A stretch of DNA of 64,000 nt from Rhipicephalus microplus. Its lineage: Eukaryota > Arthropoda > Arachnida > Ixodida > Ixodidae. The notes beneath the pieces are model-generated. The model had not been told where the DNA came from. It did no database searches and was given only the letters and a program-made list of their open reading frames with translations. The DNA lies in assembly GCF_043290135.1 (NCBI RefSeq), contig NC_134701.1:199726601-199790600 (forward strand). The letters run 5' to 3'. Below are positions 52,433 through 64,000 of the stretch, in pieces. Position numbers and translations under genes: made by a program. Within the stretch, counting starts at the first letter, position 1. Each line of letters starts with the position of its first letter.

Positions 52433-53495
52433 ACATTTTAACAGTTGATACGATTCCTCCCTCACGTTCGGACATAATAAAACAGTGTGCGTCTAATGAG
52501 GCTGCAAATTAACCTCGAAGTTATCGACGTAATGCATAACGCTTCGTACATAGCTCACATGTTTTGGCCTGACGCCAAGTCTGGTATGCGCATACAGGCA
52601 AAAAAATGTTATGGCTGCCTGCGATGTGCTGCCTTTCTTTGAAGGTGCATGACAATCACTTCAGGAAATTGAAGTCCTATTATAGTTTTTAAGTGAACAA
52701 TATTCCGAGAAGCAGAAAAGGAGACACGTGCTACGCACGAGATTACTTCGTTCACATTGAAGCACTTGCTTTCTCAGAAAAATTACCACCCGACGAACGG
52801 ACTACGCCAGTGGCAAATTAGCTGTTGCAAAATCGTTTTGTAGCAACATTAAAGGTGACCAGCGCACCGTTAATTGTGTATGCACGCGACGCAAAAGTTC
52901 CTTGCCTGTTCAATCGTGCTTTTTGAAGAAAAAAATCGTTTCAGACAAAAAAAAAAAGAATAACCATGCAGAAATTTCGCAAGAAGCCCGGCTTCAAGAG
53001 ACTGAGCAGCATGAGAGGCGAGTCTTGACCTTGGTGTACATCGCAGCCTGGTCTTGAAAGCAGAGAGACAACGACCTGCAATATTTGTTAGGAGAGTATG
53101 CTGCTTGTTTACTGTTTTGTATGGAGAGAAACGGGAGTGTGTTCCGAAGAAATTTGCTTGCACGTGGATTCGACTTCAATCGTATATAGTTGTAAGAAAG
53201 CTTCCTGTAACATATAAGGATGTAAAAAGTGCATGTTGCGAAGTTAAAAACACCAAGAATAAAATTGCGCTTCTATTGTTGAATGACGTATGGTATTGTA
53301 GTTGACTTAGGGCCACGGCAGTCAAATTTCAATGCTAGAGAGACGAGAGACTCGTGTACTGCGCGATTCAGTGCTAAAGAACACCATGATGTTCGAAATT
53401 CCTGGGGTCATTTACTACGTCGTTCTCCGTAATCCAATCGTGGTTTTGGCACGTACAACACCAGACGTTATTGCTACTCTTAAGGAACAATACAT
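52433..53495. other. No identifiable feature
   Basis: AT-rich sequence; short frames only. Confidence 0.45.
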
Positions 53496-53815
<320 letters not shown>

Positions 53816-54124
53816 TCTTTATTTGCGTCACGCTGGCAGATAAGCTGCCCAGCCAATGACAGCTAATGCGCTAGTTCTTTAGCGGTGGCAGTGAAATACA
53901 TGCATTGATAAAGGCGAACTCTGGAAAGGTTCACCGTAAGAGCGCATAGTTTGCACCGCTCTGACCAGCTAATAAGTCAATTAACCACCAATGCCCACCT
54001 AATATGAAATTGTATAGTGTAAGTAGCTACTCCAATAAGCACGTTTTCGGTGCCACTTAGTCTTTAATTAAAACATTACCGTAACTTTCTTTCCCCATTG
54101 ACCTATAAGCAAAATAGCATTTAA

Positions 54125-54345
54125 GAACTCGTTTCGGAGAGATTCAGAGATTCCGGTGTAGGTGTCGGCGTCGGGGGTTGTGAGCGAGAAATCAACGTTG
54201 TACAAGAGCGAAAAAGCGAGAAATATGAAAATAAAATAAATAACGAAAGTATACGGTTATAGCGAGAATCGAATCCAGGCCTTCTGCGTGGCAAGCAGAT
54301 GCTATCACTGAGCCACGTCATTGCTTGAAACTTTTTCGGAAGAAA
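54125..54345 (-). mobile_element. tRNA-Gly-derived SINE
   Basis: The minus-strand head has A box TGGCTCAGTGATAGCATC, anticodon region CTTGCCACG (GCC, Gly) and B box GGATTCGATTC, then a T-rich body and CGACGCCGACACC. The head closely follows arthropod tRNA-Gly(GCC), but the acceptor stem is lost. Confidence 0.65.
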
Positions 54346-54538
54346 ACGTATATATGAATGTTATGTATCTGGAAAAGTCTCCTTAAGACATTGTAGTATT
54401 TCGTCGAATAAGCGTACAATCGTGCCGGACATGAAAACCTGCGAATGTTTGAAAGGTCCACCCGTTACAAAGCGCGCAGGCATATTTAATAATCAAAACC
54501 TGCAAAAGCATCAATAAAGTAAGCAGCTGCGCAGGTTC

Positions 54539-54784
54539 ACTGATTGATTGATTTGTGGGGTTTAACGTCCCAAAACCACCATATGATTATGAGAGACGCC
54601 GTAGTGGAGGAGTGCGGAAATTTCGACCACCTGGGGTTCTTCAACCTGCACCCAAATCTGAGTACACGGGCCTACAACATTTCCGCCTCGATCGGAAATG
54701 CAGCCGCCACAGCCGGAATTGGATCCCGCGACCGGCGGGTTAGCAGCCGGGTACCTTAGCCACTAGACCACCTTGGCGGGGCAT
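54539..54784 (-). mobile_element. Ruka SINE, near full length
   Basis: Minus-strand head GCCCCGCCAAGGTGGTCTAG through B box GGGATCCAATTCC, body with AGGTGGTCGAAATTTCCGCA, CATAATCATATGGTGGTTTT and tail (ATCA)n. Flanked by a 13-bp target duplication, GCTGCGCAGGTTC at 54526-54538 and GCTGCGCGGGTTC at 54785-54797, with one mismatch. Confidence 0.9.
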
Positions 54785-54862
54785 GCTGCGCGGGTTCGCG
54801 TGTTGCTTTATAAAGGCGCGCATATAGTGGGGCCTTCGCCGATTCGCAAAACGAGGAATTGT

Positions 54863-54978
54863 GGCGTTGCGGGCATTCACAACTGAGCTGGCAGTAAGAA
54901 TGGTAAGATTGTTTGAAACGGGCGTTGCGGGCATTCACAACTGAGCTTGCAGTAAGCATGGTAAGATTGTTTGAAACG
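54863..54978 (+). repeat. 58-bp tandem duplication
   Basis: GGCGTTGCGGGCATTCACAA starts at 54863 and 54921. The copies differ at two to three bases. Confidence 0.9.
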
Positions 54979-54984
54979 GCCACT

Positions 54985-56330
54985 CTATACGTGCATATGT
55001 GCACACCGTTTACTTGCGGCACGGTTGAGGCATCCACCAAAAAACAGAAGCCAAGCTAGCATTTCTTAATGCAATGCACATGAGCCCCGATTACGTCATG
55101 GCGTTTTACTTGCGAAGATGAAGTTCAGGCGTCCTTTCATTTCTTCTCGTGGTCGAGTGCGTCTCAACATTTGCACACGCTGTTACTACTTGTACCCGAA
55201 TTTGTGTATCCTTGAATGGGATTAACGTTACGGGGAATCCACTCGACAGGTGTGAGACACCGTGCCCGTGGCCACAACCAATGAAAAGGCCGCCGCGTGG
55301 AAACCAAGTGCCAGGTTTCGGTGGGGCTTTTTCAGTGTCACGTCAGCGGAACGAGTGCGTTGAATCGATGCCTTTTGTCGTTCCCGTATGCGGAAGTACA
55401 TCCTCTGCTCGCCTGGTTGACCACAGTGCGGGCAAATCTTTCCTTATTTGGTCGATGACGTGATCTTTGTTGATGTGCGCAACCTTCCTAGGAGGGAGGC
55501 CCAAACGAAGATACAAACAGGCATGAATACTGATTGTCGATGCTTGGATGCTACGAGCGCTTGCATATCGGCCCGTGCAAGGTAAACGTTACCTGCTCAC
55601 TAATGCGAAAAAAGAAAGTATACCGCGTTGTGCGTATTGGAAGCAGCTTGGTTCATCCATCCCACGGAGCAAAGGAGCGTCGATTACTTGGCATACTGAT
55701 CACGGGTAACCCACCCGCTCGTGTCTTACTGTTTTGACTTATATACTTGGAGAAGTTAGGAGGGGCTGTAGTAGATAGTTCTGTCATAGTTTTGGTCATA
55801 TGAAGTTTCTGAGCGGGCTTTCACAGCACTTGCGAGTTCCGACATTCTAAGGTTTTTTTTTCCTATTTGTAAAGGTATCCGAGGAAAGTGTCGCCTTAAT
55901 CTTTTTTTGTATTGTATTCCTGACAAAAAAAAGCACTGTTGACTGAGGTATAAAGGTGAGAATACGAAGCAACGTTCATTTGATTCAAGAAAACACATGT
56001 CGAAAGTGTGTAACGAACAAACAAACCGCCAAAACAAGCTCCCCTACTTTAGAAAATCGTGCGCGATAGAAAGATATGAAAATATTGTTACTTTGAATGC
56101 CAAACAAGCATCAATAACCTGTAAGGAGCAACTCGCAGTCCGGCAGGTATTTTGGGTGCATCCATGGCATTGAAGAAATGCAATTGTGCTGCAGGACTTT
56201 TGTACGAAATCACTCGCTGCTGAAATCCCGGGAGACGATCATGTTCTGCAGTTAGTTATTCAGCCACTGCTGTCCTCGTTTTATTAATAAAATTTCTGTA
56301 ATTTCCTGTGACCAAACCGCGATAGGATAT
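54985..56330. other. No identified gene
   Basis: A minus-strand CxxC-like string near 55420 looked like a LINE ORF1 knuckle but lacks the remaining Cys/His residues. Nothing else is recognisable. Confidence 0.4.
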
Positions 56331-56334
56331 TGTA

Positions 56335-56470
56335 GCCCGCTGTTATAGAAGGCTCCGCAAATTTCGACCCTCTGGGCTTGCTTAACGAGCGCCTGTTTAA
56401 CGTGCGTGGGCCTCAGACATTTCGTCTCTACAAATTCAATCACAGCAGCCGGAAAGAGAAGCCGCGACCT
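56335..56470 (-). repeat. Degenerate Ruka SINE body
   Basis: Minus-strand landmarks GAGACGAAATGTCTGAGGC, CACGTTAAACAGGC, GGTCGAAATTTGCGGAGCC and TATAACAGCG follow Ruka order with indels. Confidence 0.55.
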
Positions 56471-57394
56471 TCGTGCCAGAAGAACACCTTAAGTCTGCCA
56501 CCACTGCACACCAACATGGCGGCTATGTGCTATTTTAACTGGCTCAACCTCGTTCTTGAGTTTCACAGCAGTGACGGCACCACAAGGAGAGACTTAACAG
56601 GGTTGCACGTCTCTGACTCTTTAGTGCCTTAATGCATCAAGGTGTAATGTGTGGTTTACACTAGCGCGGATTAGCAGTCTCTCCTACACATATCTACGAG
56701 GAAAGCTGCATCCTATTATCATTACCTATAAAAAGTAGACTAATACCATAGCTTCAATACATCACATGTAATGTAAGAACCTACGTGGCTTGTTCAGTAC
56801 CCAATTTTCTGAACGCTTTCTTTATGCTTATCTGCGCTTGATCTCGAAAGTGGTCGGATACAGGCGCATGAAGATTTCAGACGGTATAGACTATGCTCTG
56901 TCTCCGAAATTGGAACCGCTAACACGAGCTTATCGCCAAGTTCTCAAGGTGAGATGTGGCACCACCGCTCGTGTTGAGGAGAGATAGGGTACATCTGAAA
57001 GTGGAGCAGGTGTGATTGCCAGGAGAGATTTCGCTCTCGCGTAGCTTGGCGCAGGTTGGCCGGCATTCATGATTTGAATCAAATGATACGAAGAATGAAA
57101 AAAAAAAAACAGAGGCACCGGCCTTTCTACTCACTTGACTATTACTAGCATTTCTGTACTGTTTTTATTGTTGTCACTTACTGTATTTTGATTAAACAGC
57201 CATGACGTGTAGCTTTTGGATTACTATAGGCGTTTGTGAGTCTCCATACGGCGCCTTCTCCAGAAGTGTGTTAACGCAGAAAGTCCTGCGATGAGCAATA
57301 GAATCAAACGTACAGTATAACTGTAATGCTAATCAGATCTATTTCTTGTCGCTGTTGTTGCTGTTGCCAACAAAACTGGGCTAAACATTATGAT

Positions 57395-58595
57395 TTCATC
57401 ATCACCATCATCAGCCTGACTACGTCCACTGCAGGACAAGGGCCTCTCCCATGTTCTGCCAGTCCACTCGGTCCTGTGCTTGCTGCTGGCAATTTATACC
57501 CGCGAACTTCTTAATCTCATCTGCCCACCTAGCCTTCTGTCTCCCCCTAATCCGCTTGTCCTCTCTAGGAATACAGTTAGTTACCCTTAATGACCGGCGG
57601 TTATCCTGTCTACGTGCTACATGCCAGGCCCACGTTCATTTTCTCTTCTTTATTTCAACTATGATATCCTTAATTATGGTTTGTTCTCTAATCCACTCTG
57701 CTCTCTTCTTGTCTCTTACCGTTACACCCACCATTTTCCTTTTCATTGCTCGCTGCATCGTCTTCAATTTACGCTCAACTCTCTTTGTAAGTCTCCAGGT
57801 TTATGCTCCGTAGCTAAGTACTGGCGATATACAGCTGCTATATACCTTCCTTTTGAGGGATAGCGGCAATCTACCTGTCATAATTTGAGAGTGCTTGCCA
57901 AATGTTCTCTACCCCATTCTTATTCTTCTAGTTATTTAAGTCTAGTGGTTAGGCTCCGCGGTTATTACCTGTCCTAAGTAGACGTAGTCTTTTACAACTT
58001 GAAGTGCACCATTACCTACCTCGAAGCGCTGTTCTCTTCCGAGGTTGCTGTACATTACTTTCGTTTTCTGCAGATAAATTTATGACCTACTTTTCTGCTC
58101 TCCTTGTCTAACTCCGTAATCATGGGTTGAAATTCGCCCTCTGAGTTTCTCAGCAATGCAATGTCATCGGTGAAGCGCAGGTTACTAAGGTACTCTCCAT
58201 TAACTCTTATGCCTAACTGTTCCTATTCTAGGCCTCTGAAAACCTCCTGTAAGCACGCGGTAAATAGCATTGGGGAGATTGTATCCGCCTGCCTTACACC
58301 CTTCTTAATTGGTATTCTGTTGCTTTCTTTATGAAGCACTATGGTAGCAGTTGATCCCCTGTAGATTTCTTCCAGAATGTTTATACATACTTCCCCTACG
58401 CCATGATTCCGCAGTGTCTGCATGACGGCTGATATTTCTACTGAATCAAACGACTTCTCGTAATCTATGAAGGCTATGTATGGTGGTTGGCTATATTCTG
58501 AGCATTTCTCTATTACCTGATTGATAGTATGTGTTCGATTGTTGAGTATCCTGTTCAAAATCCTGCTTGTTCCTTTGGTTGATTGAATCACGATT
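57395..58595 (-). pseudogene. RTE-clade LINE, RT and C-terminus
   Basis: 58591-58223 is open: FIDYEKSFDSVEISAVMQTL, IYRGSTATI and KKGVRQADTISPMLFTACL (RTE RT motifs A-B). Past a stop, FTDDIALL-like, GHKFI, then TWRLTKRVERKL, WTWAWHVAR, RSLRVTNCIPREDKR and RQKARWADEIKKFAG are the RTE C-terminal block. The 3' end is a short GATGAT tail (CATCATCACCATCATC on plus). Stops and frameshifts disable it. Confidence 0.85.
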
Positions 58596-58599
58596 TAGC

Positions 58600-60465
58600 A
58601 AATATTAAAATGGCATCATCTTTTCTTTGTTGTCCCTCATTGTCCTCCACGCTAAAGCGGCTGGAAATTGTTCCTTCCCAATGTTAGCAAGGCCCAGCGA
58701 CTAGCTGCTTGCGTAACAATCTATTTCAAAATGCCAATCTATACGAGATTCACAGCAGAAAGTTACAAAGGCGCTGGTGAAGTTTCTACAAACAACCAGC
58801 CTCGTAGAATGACTGTGCAACACTTTTGCAAGTTTTTGAAAGTGCACATGCCCCTTTTACAACTGGTCGTTCTTTTCTTTCCTTTCTCCATACTTTCGTA
58901 TCCTTCTGTATCCCCTCACCCCATCTCTAGTACAATCTTACCACATTATTGAATAAATGTGGAAAAGTGCCAAACAGGCACCATCATCAAATTGGTCCCA
59001 TTGTTAATATAAAGATCAATTCTTATATTTAAACAGGTAAGCAAATGAAGTAAAGCGCTCCAAAAGCTATTATTTTACCATTAAATCAAAGTTTAGCTCT
59101 ACGGTCTTCTTGGCAGACATTTCGAGCTTATAAAAGTGGAACAGTAGTGATTGCCAAGATAGATGTAGCGCGTGGTGCATTCAATCCTGCATGCGGGTCA
59201 ATTTCCTCTGGGGCGAACGTTCTACGTACTCTGCGAAATGCAGGAAGCTGTGCCAACAGGTGAGGTGGGTAGCAAGTGAGTGAAACTATAGTAAATACAA
59301 CCTGGCAGCGGATCCAGTCCTTCAGCTACGCCAGACAGGGATGTTGTACATTGCGCTGTCCCTGAGTGAAACACGACGCTCTTTGGGTCAAGGGAATCGG
59401 CGCGTCGTATACCATCTTGCAGCCGATACGGGTCACTGATTCGTATACCTAACCGCTTGCACGAGTGTTAGATACGCTTTAAGGAGATACACTGCTTTAC
59501 CTTGGAAGGCAATTTAACTATACGGATTTCCTTGACTAGATTGCGGAAGTTATTGCCAGTAAGACGGGACGACAGCGCAGCTCTATGGAAAATATATCTT
59601 TATGAACTGTTTTAGTTGCTCATTGCCTTCTTTCTTGCTTTCATATGTTTCTAGCCTGCATAATAGGAAGTAAAATGTTGAAAATATTGCATTCGTTAAT
59701 TTTACCTGCAAGGAAACAAGATAGGCAAAGTGTTCATTGTATAATTATGTGGTGAACTTCATTCGACGAAAAAATACTTCATTATTTATTTTAAGATAAT
59801 GGAAAATAGAAAAAAATGGTTTAAAATGCCATTGAGTTCCAAAACTATGTCGCTGCCAACCATAAATAGTGTGTTTTAGTCTATATAACTAATACGACAT
59901 AAAGCAAATCGTCCTATACGCACGAGTAAGATGAAGTTATGTGCGCTGTCATGCAAAGAGGTGGGGAGAGAATGGATGCATATAATGGTTGCACAGAAAG
60001 GCAAAAAGGATGACTAACGGTGTTTTCGATTGGTCCTTCAGCCGGGGAGAGGAGACAGGAAGGAAGCTTATGATTGGCGTTAAGTGGACAAAACGTATTC
60101 ACTGACGAGCAAGCTGTTTAGCAATGATACACGCTGTATTGTTTTAAGTATTCCACAACTGTAGTCGTGACGTACCGTTGCTGGCTGAGTGGTTTTATGC
60201 GCAGTACTTGTCGTGCTTCGTTGAGGCGTGTACAAATCACCCATTTAATCAGTGATTACCCACGCCCGTTACGCAAGTACCTGTCGCCAACTTGTGGAGG
60301 TAATCAATGCGTTAATCTACAATCACGAAGGTCGTCTTGCGGTAAAGTGTTAAACCAACAAGACTAATGTATTCGTTACGGTACTTATCGCAAAAAAAAA
60401 AGAAATAGAAATTCATCTTGTAAGCTACAATTCGCGGCCGTATGGAGAGTCGCAGACCATAGACT
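58600..60465. other. No identifiable feature
   Basis: AT-rich; no domain or shared repeat recognised. Confidence 0.45.
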
Positions 60466-60468
60466 GAT

Positions 60469-60816
60469 TTACGCTCGCCTTCTTTGACCCTCATTCAGTG
60501 TACTCCGCCCCAGTTCACATGTATTTTCGTCGCCGTTAGCTTGCGATCGAGATATCGTTTGAGATCGCGCCATCTCTGGCAGGGGCTGTAGCTGCTCAGC
60601 AATTCGTTTTCGGATTCGCGCACGGATTCGATAACGGAGGCGAACGACTGACCGAGGGGCCATTACCACCTCTAAGTAGTCTCGGGTGGCCACCCCCAGG
60701 CGAGAACCTTGGGAGACGGCGTCCGCGGCACGAAGGGCTTGCCCGAAGCGATGACCATCAAACGTGCGCGCCGAAACGTTCCAGCACCCGTTGGCACCAC
60801 CGAGCGCGTCGTCCAC
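60469..60816 (-). CDS. Unrecognised GC-rich open frame
   Basis: An open 115-residue minus-strand frame in a locally GC-rich patch within AT-rich surroundings. It is Arg-rich (SVVRLRYRIRARIRKRIAEQ), with no motif, signal peptide or membrane segment that I know. It could be an exon piece, retroelement debris or chance. The opposite strand is partly open too, which argues for caution. Confidence 0.15.
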   Translation of the reverse strand: MDDALGGANGCWNVSARTFDGHRFGQALRAADAVSQGSRLGVATRDYLEVVMAPRSVVRLRYRIRARIRKRIAEQLQPLPEMARSQTISRSQANGDENTCELGRSTLNEGQRRRA

Positions 60817-61669
60817 TAGAGATACAGATATATGCAGTGTGCGAGATAAGGAAATAATGACTAGCCCGTGTCAATCTCTTCGAATCTCCTGAGCACCACT
60901 ACCGTCCCTTGGAAACTTGCCGAGTGGCCTCGTTTGTAACAGCTGGTGTCCATTTCCGAGCATCTTACCTTACTCTCTTATACTCTGTTGCCATCGCGCT
61001 GTTTATAGCTGTGCTCAGGTATGGGCTGTAATAGATATGTTTATGCATAGAGGGATATAAAAAGAGAGAGCTTATTACGGGAATAGGCACAGAGGTGACC
61101 CACAGATATGCCAATCGGATTGATAAGAATATTGGTATGCTTGGCGACGCGTTTCAATCATAACTTAAGTAGAAAGCGGACGCTCACCGTTTTGAAGGAC
61201 AGATAACTTCACTTTCAGAGCGTTCTTGGAGAGAGAAAGGTAGTAAACATATCTATTTTGAGACTGCAGATTCAAAGGGGCGTCTTTAGTTGAAAAATGT
61301 GTCTTGAACTACGGTAGCGTCGTGGAGCTTCGGAGAATTGACGTTAGAGAGAAACCACAAAAACATCTTCCTGAACGTTCCCCACCACCCTCCTTCCCCC
61401 CTTAAATATTGACTGCTTGTATTGAAGTTCACGTCACAGCAAACGTCCACAATTTTTCCAAGGCAGCTCATTCAGAGCATCCAATTCACACATGCACAAT
61501 GCTTCAGAAATGAGGTTTAGCAATTGTGCTGATTGAGCAAAAAAAAAAAGGCTTCCACAATGGCAACAATGTCACGGAAGGTGCCAAGTTCTTGGGCTGG
61601 CTGGTTCTGTCTCGGGGCTGATTCGTTCGGGTGCAACCGCAGTTATGCAAGAGGCATTCCAGCAATAGC
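60817..61669. other. No identifiable feature
   Basis: Short frames only; A-run at 61540. Confidence 0.45.
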
Positions 61670-61683
61670 TTATGGCTCGCAGC

Positions 61684-61921
61684 GCCCCGCCGCGGGGGTC
61701 TAGTGGCTAAGGTACTCGGCTGCTGACCCGCAGGTCGCGGGATAAAATCCCGGCTGCGGCGGCTGCATTTCCGATGGAGGCGGAAACGTTTAGGCCTGTG
61801 TGCCCAGATTTGAGTGCACGTTAAGGAACCCCAGGTGGTCGAAATTTTCGGAGCCCTCCACTATGGCGTCTCTCATAATCATATAGTGGTTTTGGGACGT
61901 TAAACCCCACATATCAATCAA
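61684..61921 (+). mobile_element. Ruka SINE, full length with target duplication
   Basis: 238 bp: tRNA-derived head GCCCCGCCGCGGGGGTCTAG, B-box region degraded to GGGATAAAATCCC, body with GGAGGCGGAAACG, CCCCAGGTGGTCGAAATTTT, CATAATCATATAGTGG and a TCAATCAA tail. Flanked by the 14-bp repeat TTATGGCTCGCAGC at 61670-61683 and 61922-61935, the signature of LINE-mediated retroposition. The extra G in the A-box arm and altered B box suggest it cannot itself be transcribed well. Confidence 0.95.
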
Positions 61922-62074
61922 TTATGGCTCGCAGCATCAAAGATCTTATGCCCCACTTAGACTAAAATGCATGTGCCCGTTGGACGGATATAATATCCCT
62001 CTCCTAAACGTCAAGCCATCCCTAAGTATGCATGGAAGACTGTCATGACTGCGCTGCAGGTACGGCAGTTGGGC

Positions 62075-62190
62075 AGAAAGAGAGAGAGAGAAAGAGATGA
62101 AGGTAAGGTGAAAGGCAGAGATGTTATCCAGAAGATAAATATCCGAGTTGCTACTCCACTGAGGGGAACGGGTTAGGGGAGGCAGGAAAG
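62075..62190 (-). repeat. LINE 3'-UTR-like segment, inverted
   Basis: The minus strand reads CCCGTTCCCCTCAGTGGAGTAGCAAC, then CTGCCTTTCACCTT and (CT)n. Same landmarks as at 26590-26720. Confidence 0.5.
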
Positions 62191-62659
62191 TATGGTAAAC
62201 ACGTTATAGTGGTCTGTAAGTGAACAGTGCCTTCGATATTGTTGCAATAATAAACTTCATCTTACTCTTATGCCGTAATGCCATTGCAGGGACGCACCTG
62301 ATATTGTTACGCGTAACAACCTTTACATTGTTAGAGCGTCAGCACCTTTTGTTCATTTTTAACATCTGTAAGCGCACGTTATGATAAAGCTAAGTGTAAA
62401 GAAGGGCAAAGGTCCACACAAAATGCAGCGCGGGATCAGATTCCTCAAGTTTCCAAATCACTCCGGCCCGATTCACAAAAGTTCAGGTAGGAGGAGGGCA
62501 GAATGTGCACGTGATGTGAGGCCAAAAAAGGTGCAGCTAGTGCCCCGGTGTGACGTGTGCGTTAACACGGCCGGACTTGAAAGGCAAGACGACGATGAAG
62601 GCGCTGGGGCACGTGCGGAAATGTGCGGACGTGCCGAAATTGGGAGTTGCGTGCTGGTG

Positions 62660-63265
62660 AAGAGAAACATTATAAAAGACTATGTCTACTTAGGGCAGGT
62701 AATAACCGCGGAGCCGAACCACGAGATTGAAGTTACTAGAAGAATAAGAATGCGGTAGAGCACATTTGGCAAGCACTCTCAAATTATGACAGGTAGATTG
62801 CCGCTATCCCTCAAGAGAAAGGTATATAACAGCTGTATCTTGCCGGTACTGAGCTACGCAGCAGAAACCTGGAGACTTACAAAGAGGGTTCAGCTTAAAT
62901 TGAGGACGACGCAGCGAGCAATGGAAAGAAAAATGGTAGGTGTAATCTTAAGAGGCAAGAAGAGAGCAGAGTGGATTAGGGAACAAACGGGGGTTAAGGA
63001 TATCATAGCTGAAATAAAGAAGAAGAAATGGACATGGGCCGGGCATGTAGCACGTAGACAGGATAACCGCTGGTCATTGAGGGTAACTAATTGGATTCCC
63101 AGAGAAGACAAGCGGATTAGGGGGAGACAGAAGGCTAGGTGGGCTGATGAGATTAAGAAGTTCGCGGATATAAATTGCCAGCAGCAAGCACAGGACCGAG
63201 TGGACTGGCGGAACATGGGAGAGACCTTTGTCCTGCAGTGGAAGTAGTCAGGCTGATGATGATGA
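62660..63265 (+). pseudogene. RTE-clade LINE C-terminal fragment with 3' tail
   Basis: Starts inside the protein at KDYVYLGQVIT, then (after a stop at 62756) LPLSLKRKVYNSCILPVLSYAAETWRL in which the open frame 62786-63247 continues through WTWAGHVARRQDNRWSLRV, WIPREDKRIRGRQKARW and FADINCQQQ. Ends at a GATGATGATGACGATG tail. 5'-truncated, as is usual for RTE insertions. This copy is better preserved than the one at 57.4 kb. Confidence 0.85.
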
Positions 63266-64000
63266 CGATGATAAAGAGAAAAATGAAGAGAAAATGGGGA
63301 GACGGTTCTGGGTTTGACCAGGCCCGATGGTTTGACCTCGCCCGAGTGTCGGCGCTCTGAGAAGGTTTGACCCCGCGTCAACGCTCCATATAGGACGTGG
63401 TTCATGAGTTGGAGCTACGGGCTTCACCTGCCCGCTGATGTACTACGCCTCCAACGCTTCGCTTCGGCAAGGCACCCATTCCTGAACAGCATTTAGAAGC
63501 GGTCGACGACCTCTTCGAAGCGATTCCACGTCGCTCATCTCTTCACATCACCTGGCGCTTTCGACTCTCCGAAGGACGAGCCTCCGTCCGCCGTGATAAA
63601 CACTCGCAAGGACACAGTGCTCCTCTCCTCAAAAGCTTTTTCTTGTTAACTTTGTGAACTCTCTCTGTTGGTTGTGTTTGCGTTGTATGCATGTGTGCTC
63701 GTTTATCCGTGTTTTTGTCAAGTGTCCTGCTAGCAGCCTCGTCGTCATTTGGGGCCGATCGCGCTCCCAGCCATACATACCTTAAGAACCACGCGGTTCT
63801 CATTACAGTGTCACTCAATCACCCGTTGTGTTTCATGTGATTCATGCGTGAAACCGCTGACTACAGCGGCTGTGAGACGGAATCAGTGCATGATAAGTTT
63901 TGCCACATCGTACGTAGCCAACTTCCTGCTTGTCAGACTAGCGCACGGAACTCTGTAATCGTAGTGCAGCTCTCAGTACGACGTTTTTGCCTTTTTGCAA
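63266..64000. other. No identified gene to the window end
   Basis: 63530-63640 reads an open SPKDEPPSAV-type stretch with no recognised family. Nothing else noted. Confidence 0.4.

Noticed and set aside
55380..55460. Zinc-knuckle-like CPHCGQPGEQ on the minus strand
   Set aside because: The His and last Cys are missing and surrounding frames do not follow a LINE ORF1 order.

Overview
The window is nuclear DNA of a hard tick (Ixodidae), most likely Rhipicephalus or a close relative. The best clue is several copies of the tRNA-derived tick SINE Ruka, one complete with a 14-bp target-site duplication. They sit among arthropod-type Ty3/gypsy, BEL/Pao, RTE, APE-type LINE and Tigger/pogo elements. 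I found no convincing host gene, tRNA or rRNA gene, CRISPR array or prokaryotic feature. Nearly everything recognisable is a transposable element, a satellite or a microsatellite. Many of the elements lie inside one another.

Layout. 1-2.7 kb: Ty3/gypsy element 1 on the minus strand, cut by the left edge (gag plus the start of pol). 3-8.6 kb: a ~145-bp tandem repeat split by a 5'-truncated LINE, then a second LINE fragment. 9.6-11.3 kb: tRNA-like SINE pieces around a 147-bp-period satellite that flips orientation, and another long inverted repeat. 11.4-14.7 kb: a LINE tail joined to a decayed BEL/Pao element. 14.8-20.7 kb: one long minus-strand LINE (ORF1 with zinc knuckles, endonuclease, reverse transcriptase, C-terminal zinc region) broken by at least three insertions. 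20.9-25.6 kb: a fold-back MITE in a dispersed repeat, then a LINE split by an almost intact Tigger/pogo DNA transposon whose target site can be reconstructed. 25.7-27.5 kb: LINE RNase H/zinc-finger tail and dispersed repeats.

27.8-36.04 kb is the centrepiece: a complete, young Ty3/gypsy element on the minus strand. It has two 736-bp LTRs differing at three positions, a GCCT target duplication, a tRNA-Lys-type primer site, a polypurine tract, and intact gag and pol joined by a textbook -1 frameshift signal.

36-64 kb is older and AT-richer: SINE relics, a ~1.2-kb non-coding dispersed family, GATA, GACG/GATG and GACA microsatellites, a mariner scrap, two RTE copies in opposite orientation and two good Ruka insertions. 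Long stretches hold nothing I can identify.

How the parts work together: autonomous LTR and LINE elements encode their own replication proteins. SINEs and MITEs have no genes and depend on LINE or transposase enzymes supplied in trans. The nesting gives a relative order: LINE before Tigger, dispersed repeat before fold-back MITE, tandem array before LINE.
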